Shown here piece after piece: positions 1-6,345 of a DNA stretch of 6,785 nucleotides. The stretch spans positions 1 through 6,785 of the forward strand of contig CAMYKJ010000042.1 of assembly GCA_947258945.1 (NCBI GenBank). The letters are read 5' to 3'. Below the pieces are notes generated by a model. That model worked only from the letters and a program-made list of their open reading frames with translations. It had not been told where the DNA came from and made no database searches. The position numbers were made by a program, and so were the translations under genes. Source of the stretch: an uncultured Ectothiorhodospiraceae bacterium. GTDB taxonomy: Bacteria; Pseudomonadota; Gammaproteobacteria; UBA9214. Each line of letters begins with the position of its first letter. The stretch's first letter is position 1.

Positions 1-1492
1 CGAAGCGCTCGGAGAATTCCTGCCGTGCCTGCTGCTGGCGCCGTTCCAGTCCCTCGATCAGCATACCCATGGCCAGCAGGGTCCCGGCCGGGGCCATGTC
101 TTCCTCGACCATCTGCTCGCTGAAGCGCTTGAGTGTATGCACCTGTACTTCATAATCCTGGAAATCGCCCAGGTTGTTCTGCAGTTTCTTGAGCACACCG
201 ATCAGTCGCTTGATCTTGCCGCTCGGGAACAGGCTCTGGAAGAATTCCATCAGGTAGCGCAGTTTCTTGGCGGTCTTGCGCAGTTCGTGCAGTGCCTCCG
301 CAGGCGTGTCCGCCTCGATGGCGCGGCCTTCCTTCAGGATGCGCCGGTAAACGCGCCAGATGCGCTTGCAGGCAATCTCGTACACTGGCCGGCGCGCATT
401 CGGCAGGGTCGAACGCTCCTTGACCGGTGTCTCGAGAAAGATGCGCCAGCTGCTGACCAGGCGTCGGTAACGGGCGGTATCCAGGGCCCTGACCAGCGCC
501 TTGTGCTCGATCTGCCAGTGCCGGTGCAGGAAATCCCGCAGCGTTTCGATGTCGGTCTGCATCGAGGCCGGCAGGCTGTTGCGGTAGTCATCGAAATTCA
601 GCAGATAGACATCCAGGTCGCGGGTATTGCCGGTTATCTGGCCCAGCCAGGCGAATTCCCGCTTGTAGCGATTGAGGACCGGCAACGGCAGCACGCCCTT
701 GATCTGGCCGAGTGCGGAACGGGTGCGGCGCACCGCGACCCTGAAGTCGTGCAGGAACTCGGTGTCGGTGCCCGTGCGCGTACCCGCCTCGTTTGCCAGC
801 ATGACATCGAGCAGGCAATGCAGGATGATCCGGGTCGCCTGGTCGGCGCGCATGTTCGGGTCGAGGTGCAGGTTCAGTTTTGATGAATAGTCACCGGGCG
901 TGATGCCGGCCATGGACAGGGCCGTCAGCATGGGGTCCTGTCTGTCGGGTTCCAGCTGTAGCGCTTCCAGCTGTTGGGTGATCTGGGTGGCCGGCTTGTG
1001 ATAACCCCTGACCGGGAGCAGGGCAACCCGGCCTGCCAGGGGGCGCGCCCTGGCGCCCTTGCGGGGTTGCAGGCTGCCTTCCTCGATCTGGACACGCGCG
1101 ACGGTTTTATCTTCCCTGTTCAGCAGGCGCAGGTTGCGTACCCGGACCCTGACTCTTGCCAGGGGCAGCAACTCGCGCATTTCCAGCACAGGCGCCAGTT
1201 CATCACGCAGGCGTCCCGGTGGCAGGTCATGGGTAAAGGCCGGGCAGCGGTCGAGCCGCTCGCGCGCCAGCGGCTTGCCGCTGTCCAGTGTCCGTAACAA
1301 CAGGACATGCTGCCTGCCATCCGGGTGGCCTTCCAGTACGGTGTTATTGCCGTACAGGCGCCAGTCGAACGTGTCATAGTAGATGCGCTGTTCCTGCCGG
1401 GCAGGTTCAACACTAAGTGAAAGCTGTTTGCACAGCTCGGTCTCGACCGTGTTCGCATCGAGGTGTTCGGGAATTAGGTAGTCAATCCGCAT
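1..1492 (-). CDS. CHAD-domain protein with degenerate CYTH-like N-terminus (partial, C-terminus off the left edge)
   Basis: This gene is read leftward from ATG at 1492-1490 and is open to the window edge, giving 497 visible residues. Residues about 209-497 are a CHAD domain, an all-helical fold rich in conserved His and basic residues. Its two signature helices are visible: LHDFRVAVRRTRS at 247-259 and LHELRKTAKKLRY from 401. CHAD domains are known to bind polyphosphate and to locate to polyphosphate granules. Residues 1-195 resemble a CYTH/triphosphatase tunnel domain: YYDTFDW at 38-44, then a PLARVRVRVRN strand followed by NREDKTVARVQIEEG. The N-terminal ExExK metal and phosphate-binding motif of active CYTH enzymes is absent (the protein begins MRIDYLIPEHLD), so triphosphatase activity is doubtful. 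No clear Shine-Dalgarno precedes the ATG. The frame stays open upstream to a TAG at 1565-1567 but offers no better start. It is transcribed divergently from the corB-like gene. The CHAD call is firm and the CYTH call is moderate. Confidence 0.88.
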   Translation of the reverse strand, partial: MRIDYLIPEHLDANTVETELCKQLSLSVEPARQEQRIYYDTFDWRLYGNNTVLEGHPDGRQHVLLLRTLDSGKPLARERLDRCPAFTHDLPPGRLRDELAPVLEMRELLPLARVRVRVRNLRLLNREDKTVARVQIEEGSLQPRKGARARPLAGRVALLPVRGYHKPATQITQQLEALQLEPDRQDPMLTALSMAGITPGDYSSKLNLHLDPNMRADQATRIILHCLLDVMLANEAGTRTGTDTEFLHDFRVAVRRTRSALGQIKGVLPLPVLNRYKREFAWLGQITGNTRDLDVYLLNFDDYRNSLPASMQTDIETLRDFLHRHWQIEHKALVRALDTARYRRLVSSWRIFLETPVKERSTLPNARRPVYEIACKRIWRVYRRILKEGRAIEADTPAEALHELRKTAKKLRYLMEFFQSLFPSGKIKRLIGVLKKLQNNLGDFQDYEVQVHTLKRFSEQMVEEDMAPAGTLLAMGMLIEGLERRQQQARQEFSERF

Positions 1493-1565
1493 TGTGACGG
1501 TGTCTGTTTTCTTGTTATCAGCGATCAGTCTTGATTCGGAGATTCCAGTGGATGGTGAAAACCTC

Positions 1566-1571
1566 TATAAT
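1566..1571 (+). promoter_or_regulatory. Candidate -10 box (TATAAT) upstream of the corB-like gene
   Basis: The hexamer TATAAT matches the sigma-70 -10 consensus exactly and lies in the AT-rich part of the gap. The hexamer 17 bases upstream (TTCCAG, 1543-1548) is a poor -35, and there is no TGn extension, so an activator might be needed if this is real. A transcript from here would start near 1578 and carry a leader of roughly 230 bases containing both small ORFs. Confidence 0.35.
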
Positions 1572-1621
1572 TAACATATGGATGTTGTTATACCGGCTTG
1601 CGGGCTGTCAGGGAAGCAGAC

Positions 1622-1729
1622 ATGGAACGAAGTATATACAACAACACTGGTGAGGCATTGATACAGGTCAAAATGAACGGCAGGGACGGCGGGTTCTGCA
1701 TTTATACGCAGGGCCTGCAACACCTATGA
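1622..1729 (+). CDS. Possible 35-residue leader ORF upstream of corB-like gene
   Basis: This short frame starts at ATG 1622 and stops at TGA 1727-1729. AGGGAAG begins at 1610 and leaves about seven bases between AGGGA and the ATG, a plausible ribosome-binding site. The peptide begins MERSIYNNTGEALIQ and ends YTQGLQHL. It has no signal peptide, membrane segment or family resemblance that I recognise. Its stop overlaps the ATG of the next small frame in an ATGA, the arrangement used in translational coupling. It could be a regulatory leader peptide, a small protein, or a chance frame. I rank it as tentative because nothing but the start signal and the overlap supports it. Confidence 0.25.
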   Translation: MERSIYNNTGEALIQVKMNGRDGGFCIYTQGLQHL

Positions 1730-1809
1730 AGGCGCCTGGTGTATACCGCACGTCGGGGGCTGACGGCATCGCCATTCGGGGTGGCGTAATGCAGGGGCCG
1801 CTCGCATGA
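1726..1809 (+). CDS. Possible 27-residue ORF coupled to the corB-like start
   Basis: This frame starts at ATG 1726, inside the ATGA that ends the preceding 35-residue frame. Its TGA at 1807-1809 overlaps the ATG of the corB-like gene in a second ATGA. The peptide begins MKAPGVYRTSGADG and ends VMQGPLA, with no recognisable domain. It has no ribosome-binding site of its own, so it could only be translated by coupling. It may serve to deliver ribosomes to, or withhold them from, the membrane protein start. Chance is a real alternative for a frame this short. Confidence 0.2.
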   Translation: MKAPGVYRTSGADGIAIRGGVMQGPLA

Positions 1810-3047
1810 CGGAGATTGCCGGACTGGTGGTGCTGCTGTTCCTGTCGGGGGTGTTTTCCGGGTCGGAGACGGCGCTGATAGCCCTGTCCATGGCCCGGGT
1901 CGACGCCCTGGTCAAGGAGGGCCGCAACGGGGCGCATGCCCTGTATCGGCTCAAATCGGACCCGTCACGCATGCTCACCACCATCCTGATCGGCAATAAC
2001 CTGGTTAATATCGCGGCCTCGGCAATGGCAACCGTCATGGCCACACGCTGGTTCGGCAGCGCCGGTCCGGGCATTGCCGTGGGCGTGCTCACGATGGTGA
2101 TACTGATTTTCGGCGAGATTACACCCAAGAGCCTGGCGACGCGCTACTCGGAACGGATATCACTGTTCATCGCCCTGCCGATGCTGGGATTCATGCGCCT
2201 GATGTTTCCGTTTGTGTGGCTGTTCGGACATCTCACCACCTGGGTATACAGCATGACGGGCGGGCGCGGGGATCCCACCGTGACCGAATCGGAGGTCATC
2301 AGCATGCTGAGTTTTGCCGAGAAGGAGGGGAGCATCGAGCGCGCTGAACGCAAGTTAATCGAGCGCGTGTTTGCCTTCAATGATCTCAAGGTCCGGGATG
2401 TCATGACCCCGCATGGCAGGATTTTCGCGCTGGATGGCAACCTGACGGTGGGCGAGGCGCTGGCCAGGGTTACCGCTGCGACGTTCTCGCGTATCCCGCT
2501 CTATGACAAGCATCCCGATGACCTGAAAAAGGTCCTGTTCCTGCGCGATCTGCTGGAAGCCGTCGCGGCCGGAAATCTTGACATGCCCCTGAATGATATT
2601 GGCCATGAGATGTTTTATGTGCCGCAGCAGCAGACCATAGCCGAGTTGTTCCAGCAAATGCGCAAGACCAGCCGGCAACTTGCCAGCGTGGTGGACGAAT
2701 ACGGCACGGTCCGCGGCATCGTGACCATGGAAGATCTCATGGAGGAACTGGTGGGCGAGATCTATGACGAAACGGACCTCGCGCCGCAGGAAATCACCCG
2801 GATTTCCGAACATGAAATCAGCGTCGATGGCGATACGGAGCTGCGTGTGATCGAGGAGTTCTTCCACATGGATCTGCCGGGCAAGCCGACCGATACGGTC
2901 AGCTTCTGGGTGCTGTCACATATCGAATACATACCGAAGGAACAGGAAGTCTTCACCATCGACGGTCTTGAGGTCACGATCGTGGAGGCGTCCAGCAAGA
3001 CGATCGAGCGGATTGTCATCCGCAGGCCTGTCGCTGCGGATGACTAG
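1806..3047 (+). CDS. corB: CorB/CNNM-family membrane protein with CBS pair and CorC_HlyC domain
   Basis: This 413-residue protein has the full architecture of the CorB/YfjD family, which is about the same length in E. coli. The CNNM (DUF21) membrane domain covers about residues 1-150, with hydrophobic segments near 2-19, 57-80, 87-107 and 118-148. It carries the family motifs FSGSETAL (17-24), LIGNNLVNI (61-69) and GEITPK (103-108); in characterised CNNM/CorB proteins these regions form the Mg2+ and Na+ site. A CBS pair follows at about 194-320 (RDVMTPH at 197; VVDEYGTVRGIVTMEDL at 295-311), then a CorC_HlyC domain at about 330-408. The family acts in Mg2+ transport or efflux, with the CBS pair binding ATP-Mg. 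The start at 1806 is backed by AGGGG at 1793-1797, eight bases upstream. The stop overlaps the convergent CofD-like gene by four bases. The family is certain, while the ion and direction are inferred from relatives. The symbol follows the E. coli YfjD/CorB match. Confidence 0.9.
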   Translation: MTEIAGLVVLLFLSGVFSGSETALIALSMARVDALVKEGRNGAHALYRLKSDPSRMLTTILIGNNLVNIAASAMATVMATRWFGSAGPGIAVGVLTMVILIFGEITPKSLATRYSERISLFIALPMLGFMRLMFPFVWLFGHLTTWVYSMTGGRGDPTVTESEVISMLSFAEKEGSIERAERKLIERVFAFNDLKVRDVMTPHGRIFALDGNLTVGEALARVTAATFSRIPLYDKHPDDLKKVLFLRDLLEAVAAGNLDMPLNDIGHEMFYVPQQQTIAELFQQMRKTSRQLASVVDEYGTVRGIVTMEDLMEELVGEIYDETDLAPQEITRISEHEISVDGDTELRVIEEFFHMDLPGKPTDTVSFWVLSHIEYIPKEQEVFTIDGLEVTIVEASSKTIERIVIRRPVAADD

Positions 3048-3057
3048 GTCAGCGACA
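3029..3057. other. 8-bp stem spanning the convergent stop codons
   Basis: TGTCGCTG (3029-3036) and CAGCGACA (3050-3057) are perfect inverted repeats with a 13-base loop that contains both overlapping stop codons. The hairpin would form in transcripts from either direction. There is no T tract on either side, so it does not meet the usual rule for a Rho-independent terminator. It may act as a weak bidirectional end or RNA-stabilising stem, or it may be incidental coding sequence. Confidence 0.35.
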
Positions 3058-4237
3058 ACAGGACCGAGAGCAGCAACTCGGTATCGTAATAAGGCGCACT
3101 CTGCTTGCTGACGAGGCGGGTATCGATGACCTCGATACCCAGGTCCTGCAGGGCCGGGCCGGGCAGGGGTGGTGTGTAATCGCCGCCTTTGCTGTCGATG
3201 AGAACAAAATCAAGCAGCTTGCCGTTCTTGCCATTGCCGGCCTTCAGGTAATCAAGCAGCGTGAGTACAGAATCTTCCACGGTCATACCGATCTGCTCCG
3301 GGTCATGACCGAGATTGGGTATGTAAATTTTCGGGCAATCGGCGCCGGCAATTGCCGGGCCAACACCCTTTGGCAGGAGATTTGCGACCAGGCTGGTATA
3401 GAAGCTGCCGGGTGGAAAGCAGATCAGTTCCGCCTGTTCTATCAACCTGCGGTTCTTCTTGCGCATTTCAGCGGTAGCGGGGACGTACGTGTCCGGATCT
3501 GCCGACAAAAACAGCTCGCTGACGGGCGATACCAGGGGTGCAGTCTCCTTGCCGGTCAGGCGGTGTTGTCCGGTAATACAGCTGCCATCAGCAAGCCGTG
3601 CCGCCAGGTGCAGGTTATTGTTGACCACGGCACGTACCGTGCCAAGTACATTGACCAGCTTCGAGAACAGGAAAATAATCGGGTCCAGGTGTTTGTGGTT
3701 GTTCAGGTAACCGCCGGCAAGAATCAGGTTGCCGGTGCTGGCACTGCGGAGATCAAAATCATCCGGCATGGCTTCACGAAAATAGCCGAGCTGGTTGCGG
3801 ATCAGCCTGCGCATGGGATTGGGGATTGCCGCGACCAGTGCTTCCTTGCCCCTGATCATGAGTTCCAGTCGGGCAAGCAGATCGCGATCCTTTCCTGTTG
3901 ACGGGAAGCGATAGACAAACAGCTTGTACACCTCCGGATTGCCGGTGATATTCTCGTCGGCCAGGGCGGTCAGGCGGCTGCGGAGGTCGCCGATCGATGG
4001 CATGTCGAATGCCCTGCGGAGTTTTGCCGAACTGCCACCGGAGTCGAACGGCGTTACCAGGTGTATGGAATTGTGTGTATACCGCTTCAGCCTGCGGCTG
4101 AGGCCGGTCAGTGCGGTGCCGCCGCTGAAAAACAGTATGCGCGGGCCGAGTTCGGGTGATTTCAGGTAACGACCGATTTTTACCGGATCCGGCAGCCTTG
4201 CCGTGCGGGTGATACGTACCGGCTTGTTTACAGCCAC
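3044..4237 (-). CDS. CofD/YvcK-family protein, GAK-system CofD-like type
   Basis: This 397-residue protein keeps the CofD/YvcK (2-phospho-lactate transferase-like) fold markers in order: ILFFSGGTALTG (34-45) as the N-terminal nucleotide loop, VTPFDSGGSSAKLRRAF (61-77), IGDLRSRLTALAD (82-94), STGNLILAGGYL (167-178), FPPGSFYTSLVANLLPKGV (274-292) and a late IYIPNLGHDPEQIG segment (304-317). CofD moves a phospholactyl-type group from a nucleotide carrier onto a deazaflavin, and YvcK binds UDP-sugars in cell-wall control. The reaction here is unknown. Overall wording matches what I remember as the 'GAK system CofD-like protein'. The nearby ATP-grasp start supports this. The start is GTG at 4237-4235, chosen because AGGAG (plus-strand CTCCT, 4245-4249) lies seven bases upstream. 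It is divergent from the Nudix operon, separated by 138 bases, and ends inside the CTAG shared with the corB-like gene. Confidence 0.85.
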   Translation of the reverse strand: MAVNKPVRITRTARLPDPVKIGRYLKSPELGPRILFFSGGTALTGLSRRLKRYTHNSIHLVTPFDSGGSSAKLRRAFDMPSIGDLRSRLTALADENITGNPEVYKLFVYRFPSTGKDRDLLARLELMIRGKEALVAAIPNPMRRLIRNQLGYFREAMPDDFDLRSASTGNLILAGGYLNNHKHLDPIIFLFSKLVNVLGTVRAVVNNNLHLAARLADGSCITGQHRLTGKETAPLVSPVSELFLSADPDTYVPATAEMRKKNRRLIEQAELICFPPGSFYTSLVANLLPKGVGPAIAGADCPKIYIPNLGHDPEQIGMTVEDSVLTLLDYLKAGNGKNGKLLDFVLIDSKGGDYTPPLPGPALQDLGIEVIDTRLVSKQSAPYYDTELLLSVLLSLT

Positions 4238-4244
4238 TTTTTGA

Positions 4245-4249
4245 CTCCT
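4245..4249 (-). promoter_or_regulatory. Ribosome-binding site fixing the GTG start of the CofD-like gene
   Basis: On the minus strand this reads AGGAG, a near-ideal Shine-Dalgarno, seven bases before the GTG at 4237. It decides the non-ATG start for this gene. Confidence 0.7.
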
Positions 4250-4338
4250 GCCTTATCGTTAAATGTTATTGTTGCGCCTGTTGGCGTGCCTGGCCATCGA
4301 TGTTCGAATGTGCAGCTTTCATCGTATTCCTTTACACT

Positions 4339-4353
4339 AAACACTGTGTGTTT
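4339..4353. promoter_or_regulatory. Inverted repeat in the divergent CofD-like/Nudix intergenic region (possible operator)
   Basis: AAACAC-TGT-GTGTTT is a perfect six-base inverted repeat with a three-base centre, 22 bases before the Nudix start. It lies between TTTACA (4331-4336), a fair -35-like hexamer, and TAAAAT (4359-4364), a -10-like hexamer. Their 22-base spacing is too long for a standard promoter. A dimeric regulator could bind here and affect both divergent units, but this rests on symmetry and position alone. Confidence 0.25.
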
Positions 4354-4375
4354 GCCAGTAAAATAAACAGGTTTC

Positions 4376-4849
4376 ATGGATACGCTGACACCGCCAATAC
4401 GCAATGCAGCCCGTGCACTCATCGTGCGGGACAACAACATCCTGTTGTTGCGCAAAGAGGGTTATGCGGAGGGTGAACGCTATGCCTTGCCGGGCGGCGG
4501 GCAGGACCTCGGCGAAACCCTGGAGCAGGCATTGATCCGGGAGTGCTTCGAGGAAATCGGCACCCGCGTACAGATCCGTGACCTCGTGCATGTGGCTGAT
4601 ACGTTCAAGCCACGTGATACCTCGCCGGCAAGCACCCGGCACCTGGTCGAGTTTCTGTTCGAGTGCAGCATTCCGGGCGACTATGCGCCGGGCAACGGTC
4701 ATCACCCGGACAAACACCAGGTTGCGGTGGTCTGGGTCAAACTGGTTGAACTGGCCGGCATGCCGCTGTATCCCCGGTCACTGGCCGCCTTCCTCCCCGG
4801 GTTTCTTGACAGACCAGGCCCGACTTACCTGGGGAGCATTGACTGGTAA
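4376..4849 (+). CDS. Nudix hydrolase
   Basis: This 157-residue protein has a recognisable Nudix box: G41, E47 after five residues, then R55-E56-C57-F58-E59-E60-I61-G62 after seven more, preceded by ALPGGG (37-42). E59 and E60 with E56 are the usual Mg2+-binding glutamates. Two of the normally aliphatic box positions are Cys57 and Thr63, a mild departure. Nudix enzymes cleave a nucleoside diphosphate linked to another group. The substrate cannot be told from the sequence. Length is typical for a single-domain member. The start at 4376 has only a weak CAGGT site just upstream. The stop TAA shares its last base with the ATG of the PhoU-kinase gene (TAATG), so the two are very likely co-transcribed and translationally coupled. 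A role in the same pathway as the kinase and ATP-grasp protein is inferred from this operon position. Confidence 0.88.
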   Translation: MDTLTPPIRNAARALIVRDNNILLLRKEGYAEGERYALPGGGQDLGETLEQALIRECFEEIGTRVQIRDLVHVADTFKPRDTSPASTRHLVEFLFECSIPGDYAPGNGHHPDKHQVAVVWVKLVELAGMPLYPRSLAAFLPGFLDRPGPTYLGSIDW

Positions 4850-6345
4850 TGCGGATCCCGAAGAATATTCGTGACAACCTGCGCTTCCTGATTGCCGAGG
4901 TCGGCTCGCAGGTTGCAACTCTGCGGGAGTGCTTCAAGGCGGCCTCACTTGCGGATGCACAACGTATCCTCGAGCGTAGCGGCTATGCCTATAATCTGAT
5001 GCTGCGTATACACGAGGCTTGCCAGAATCGTACTGCCAGGTCCGGGCGGCCGGTGTCCGACATCAATACGGCACGCGCCATCGAGTCCATTGCAACCGAG
5101 CTGGAACGTATCAGCGGATTGTGCCGCGCATGTGTGAAGCAACTGGAGCAGCTGGAGAGTCGCCGCTGGCCGGGGGCGGGAACCTACCGGTTCATGTTGA
5201 AAAAAACAGCCAGGGCAATCGACCGGATAGAGCCGGCAGTGCGCAGTAATGATACCCGGCTCGCCATGAATATCGGCCAGATCAAACCCGAACTGGACAA
5301 GGCGTATAACCGGCTGATGAAGAAATACACGGCTGGTCTGAAGAAAAGCAAACATACCGAGGACCTGGTGACGGGGCTGCTCATGGCGCATGATGTCGAC
5401 CAGATGGGTGACGCATTGCTGGATATCAGCGAGGCCATCATTTCCGCCAACCTCGGGCAGCCTATGAATATCGAGCGCTACCACTCCCTGCGCGCATCGA
5501 TCGGGCAGCTGGACCAGGTTGACGACCCGTCGGCACTGGTGGTCGAGCCACTGGCCGAAACACGCTCCGGCAGCGGGATATCCGGTATTGGCCTGCCGAA
5601 CAGGCAGGCGGGCGACTATGTTGCGATCTACAAGGACGGCAAGAAGCACAAGCTGCGGGAAGAGCGCAAAGGGCTGAAGAGCTGGCAGGAAAAATTCCCG
5701 GGGCTTGCGCCACGCGTACTTTCCTACCGCAAGCGCGGCCAGTCAGCCTCGCTGTTGATCGAGCACCTGGCCGGGTTGACCTTCGAGCAGGTGCTGTTGC
5801 ATGAATCACCCGCCTTGCTGAAAGAATCCCTGGCGCAGCTGAACGCAACCATGGCCAGGGTATGGCAGGAAACCCGCTCCGGGAAACCGGTTGCAGCCGG
5901 TTTCATGCGCCAGCTGTCCAGGCGCCTGGAGGAGGTGTACATGATCCATCCGGAGTTTCGCCAGCGTGACGGCGACATCTGCGGCCAGCCGGTGCCGTCA
6001 TTTGGCGCATTGCTGAAAAAGGCACACGCCAGGGAGTCGCAAATCAGTCCGCCGTTCTCTGTTTATATCCATGGCGATTTCAACGTCGATAATATTATCT
6101 ATGACCCGGTCGGCAAGAAGATCAGTTTCATCGATCTGCACCGTTCGCGCTACATGGACTATGTGCAGGATGTCTCGGTCTTTATGGTGTCCAATTATCG
6201 CCTGCAGATATTCGATGCGCCGATGCGTCTTTATGGTGTCCAATTATCGCCTGCAGATATTCGATGCGCCGATGCGTCGGCGGATACTGGAGCTTACCCA
6301 CGATTTCTACCGCTTTGCCTCGACGTTTGCACGCAAGTCCGGTGA
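4849..6345 (+). CDS. PhoU-like / APH-like phosphotransferase fusion, frameshifted near its C-terminus
   Basis: As written this frame gives 498 residues. Residues 1-220 are helical and look PhoU-like: two bundles with the acidic patterns ATELERISGLC (82-92) and AHDVDQMGDALLDISEAI (180-197), resembling the metal-binding E/DxxxD repeats of PhoU. Residues about 255-460 look like an aminoglycoside-phosphotransferase-type kinase. They show a hinge-like LLIEHLAGLTFEQVL (302-316), a catalytic loop HGDFNVDN (408-415, Asp410 and Asn415) and a metal-binding ISFIDL (425-430, Asp429) followed by DYVQD. The substrate is unknown. A 49-bp tandem duplication (6178-6278) shifts the frame after residue 460, so the last 38 residues are out-of-frame and the last 86 proper residues are lost. 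With one copy removed the protein is 546 residues and stops at 6538. Catalytic residues survive, but the kinase C-lobe helices do not. The start ATG 4849 overlaps the Nudix stop by one base, with GGGGAG at 4831, so coupling is likely. The PhoU assignment is moderate and the kinase assignment is good. Confidence 0.8.
   Translation: MRIPKNIRDNLRFLIAEVGSQVATLRECFKAASLADAQRILERSGYAYNLMLRIHEACQNRTARSGRPVSDINTARAIESIATELERISGLCRACVKQLEQLESRRWPGAGTYRFMLKKTARAIDRIEPAVRSNDTRLAMNIGQIKPELDKAYNRLMKKYTAGLKKSKHTEDLVTGLLMAHDVDQMGDALLDISEAIISANLGQPMNIERYHSLRASIGQLDQVDDPSALVVEPLAETRSGSGISGIGLPNRQAGDYVAIYKDGKKHKLREERKGLKSWQEKFPGLAPRVLSYRKRGQSASLLIEHLAGLTFEQVLLHESPALLKESLAQLNATMARVWQETRSGKPVAAGFMRQLSRRLEEVYMIHPEFRQRDGDICGQPVPSFGALLKKAHARESQISPPFSVYIHGDFNVDNIIYDPVGKKISFIDLHRSRYMDYVQDVSVFMVSNYRLQIFDAPMRLYGVQLSPADIRCADASADTGAYPRFLPLCLDVCTQVR
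6178..6278 (+). repeat. Perfect 49-bp tandem duplication inside the kinase gene
   Basis: Bases 6178-6229 and 6227-6278 are identical over 52 positions at an offset of 49, which is two copies of a 49-base unit sharing GTC at their edges. The single-copy ancestor would have had GTC at both ends of the unit, the short homology expected for slipped-strand duplication. Because 49 is not a multiple of three, the extra copy throws the gene out of frame. The repeat covers the end of the DYVQD segment and the following helix (VFMVSNYRLQIFDAPMR). It may be real, reversible, or an assembly artefact. Confidence 0.97.

Larger units (their letters stand above)
1493..1805. other. Divergent intergenic region between the CHAD and corB-like genes
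   Basis: This 313-base gap is AT-richer than its flanks, especially around 1555-1680, which fits promoters for the two divergent genes. It contains a perfect TATAAT on the plus strand, two very short ORFs (listed separately) and several short palindromes (GGCGCC near 1731, GTATAC near 1741). I find no tRNA-like cloverleaf and no hairpin followed by a T tract. I could not pick a convincing promoter for the leftward CHAD gene. Confidence 0.6.

Noticed and set aside
137..883. Long plus-strand open frame of 248 codons
   Set aside because: It lies antisense to the CHAD gene, which has clear family motifs on the other strand. The translated product has no recognisable domain. It is an open frame caused by GC-rich codon bias.
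3029..3057. Rho-independent terminator
   Set aside because: The stem is good, but no T-rich tract follows it on either strand and the loop is long at 13 bases, so I list it only as a stem.
3305..3901. Plus-strand open frame of 198 codons
   Set aside because: It is fully within the CofD-like gene on the opposite strand and has no independent support.
4296..4308. Overlapping palindromes CATCGATG and TTCGAA
   Set aside because: They are short and common by chance, with no promoter element placed to use them.
4945..5649. Long minus-strand open frame of 234 codons
   Set aside because: It is antisense to the PhoU-kinase gene, which has conserved motifs and fits the operon. No domain is visible in the antisense product.
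6178..6278. CRISPR array or other spaced repeat
   Set aside because: There are only two copies, directly abutting with no spacer, inside coding sequence. This is a simple tandem duplication.
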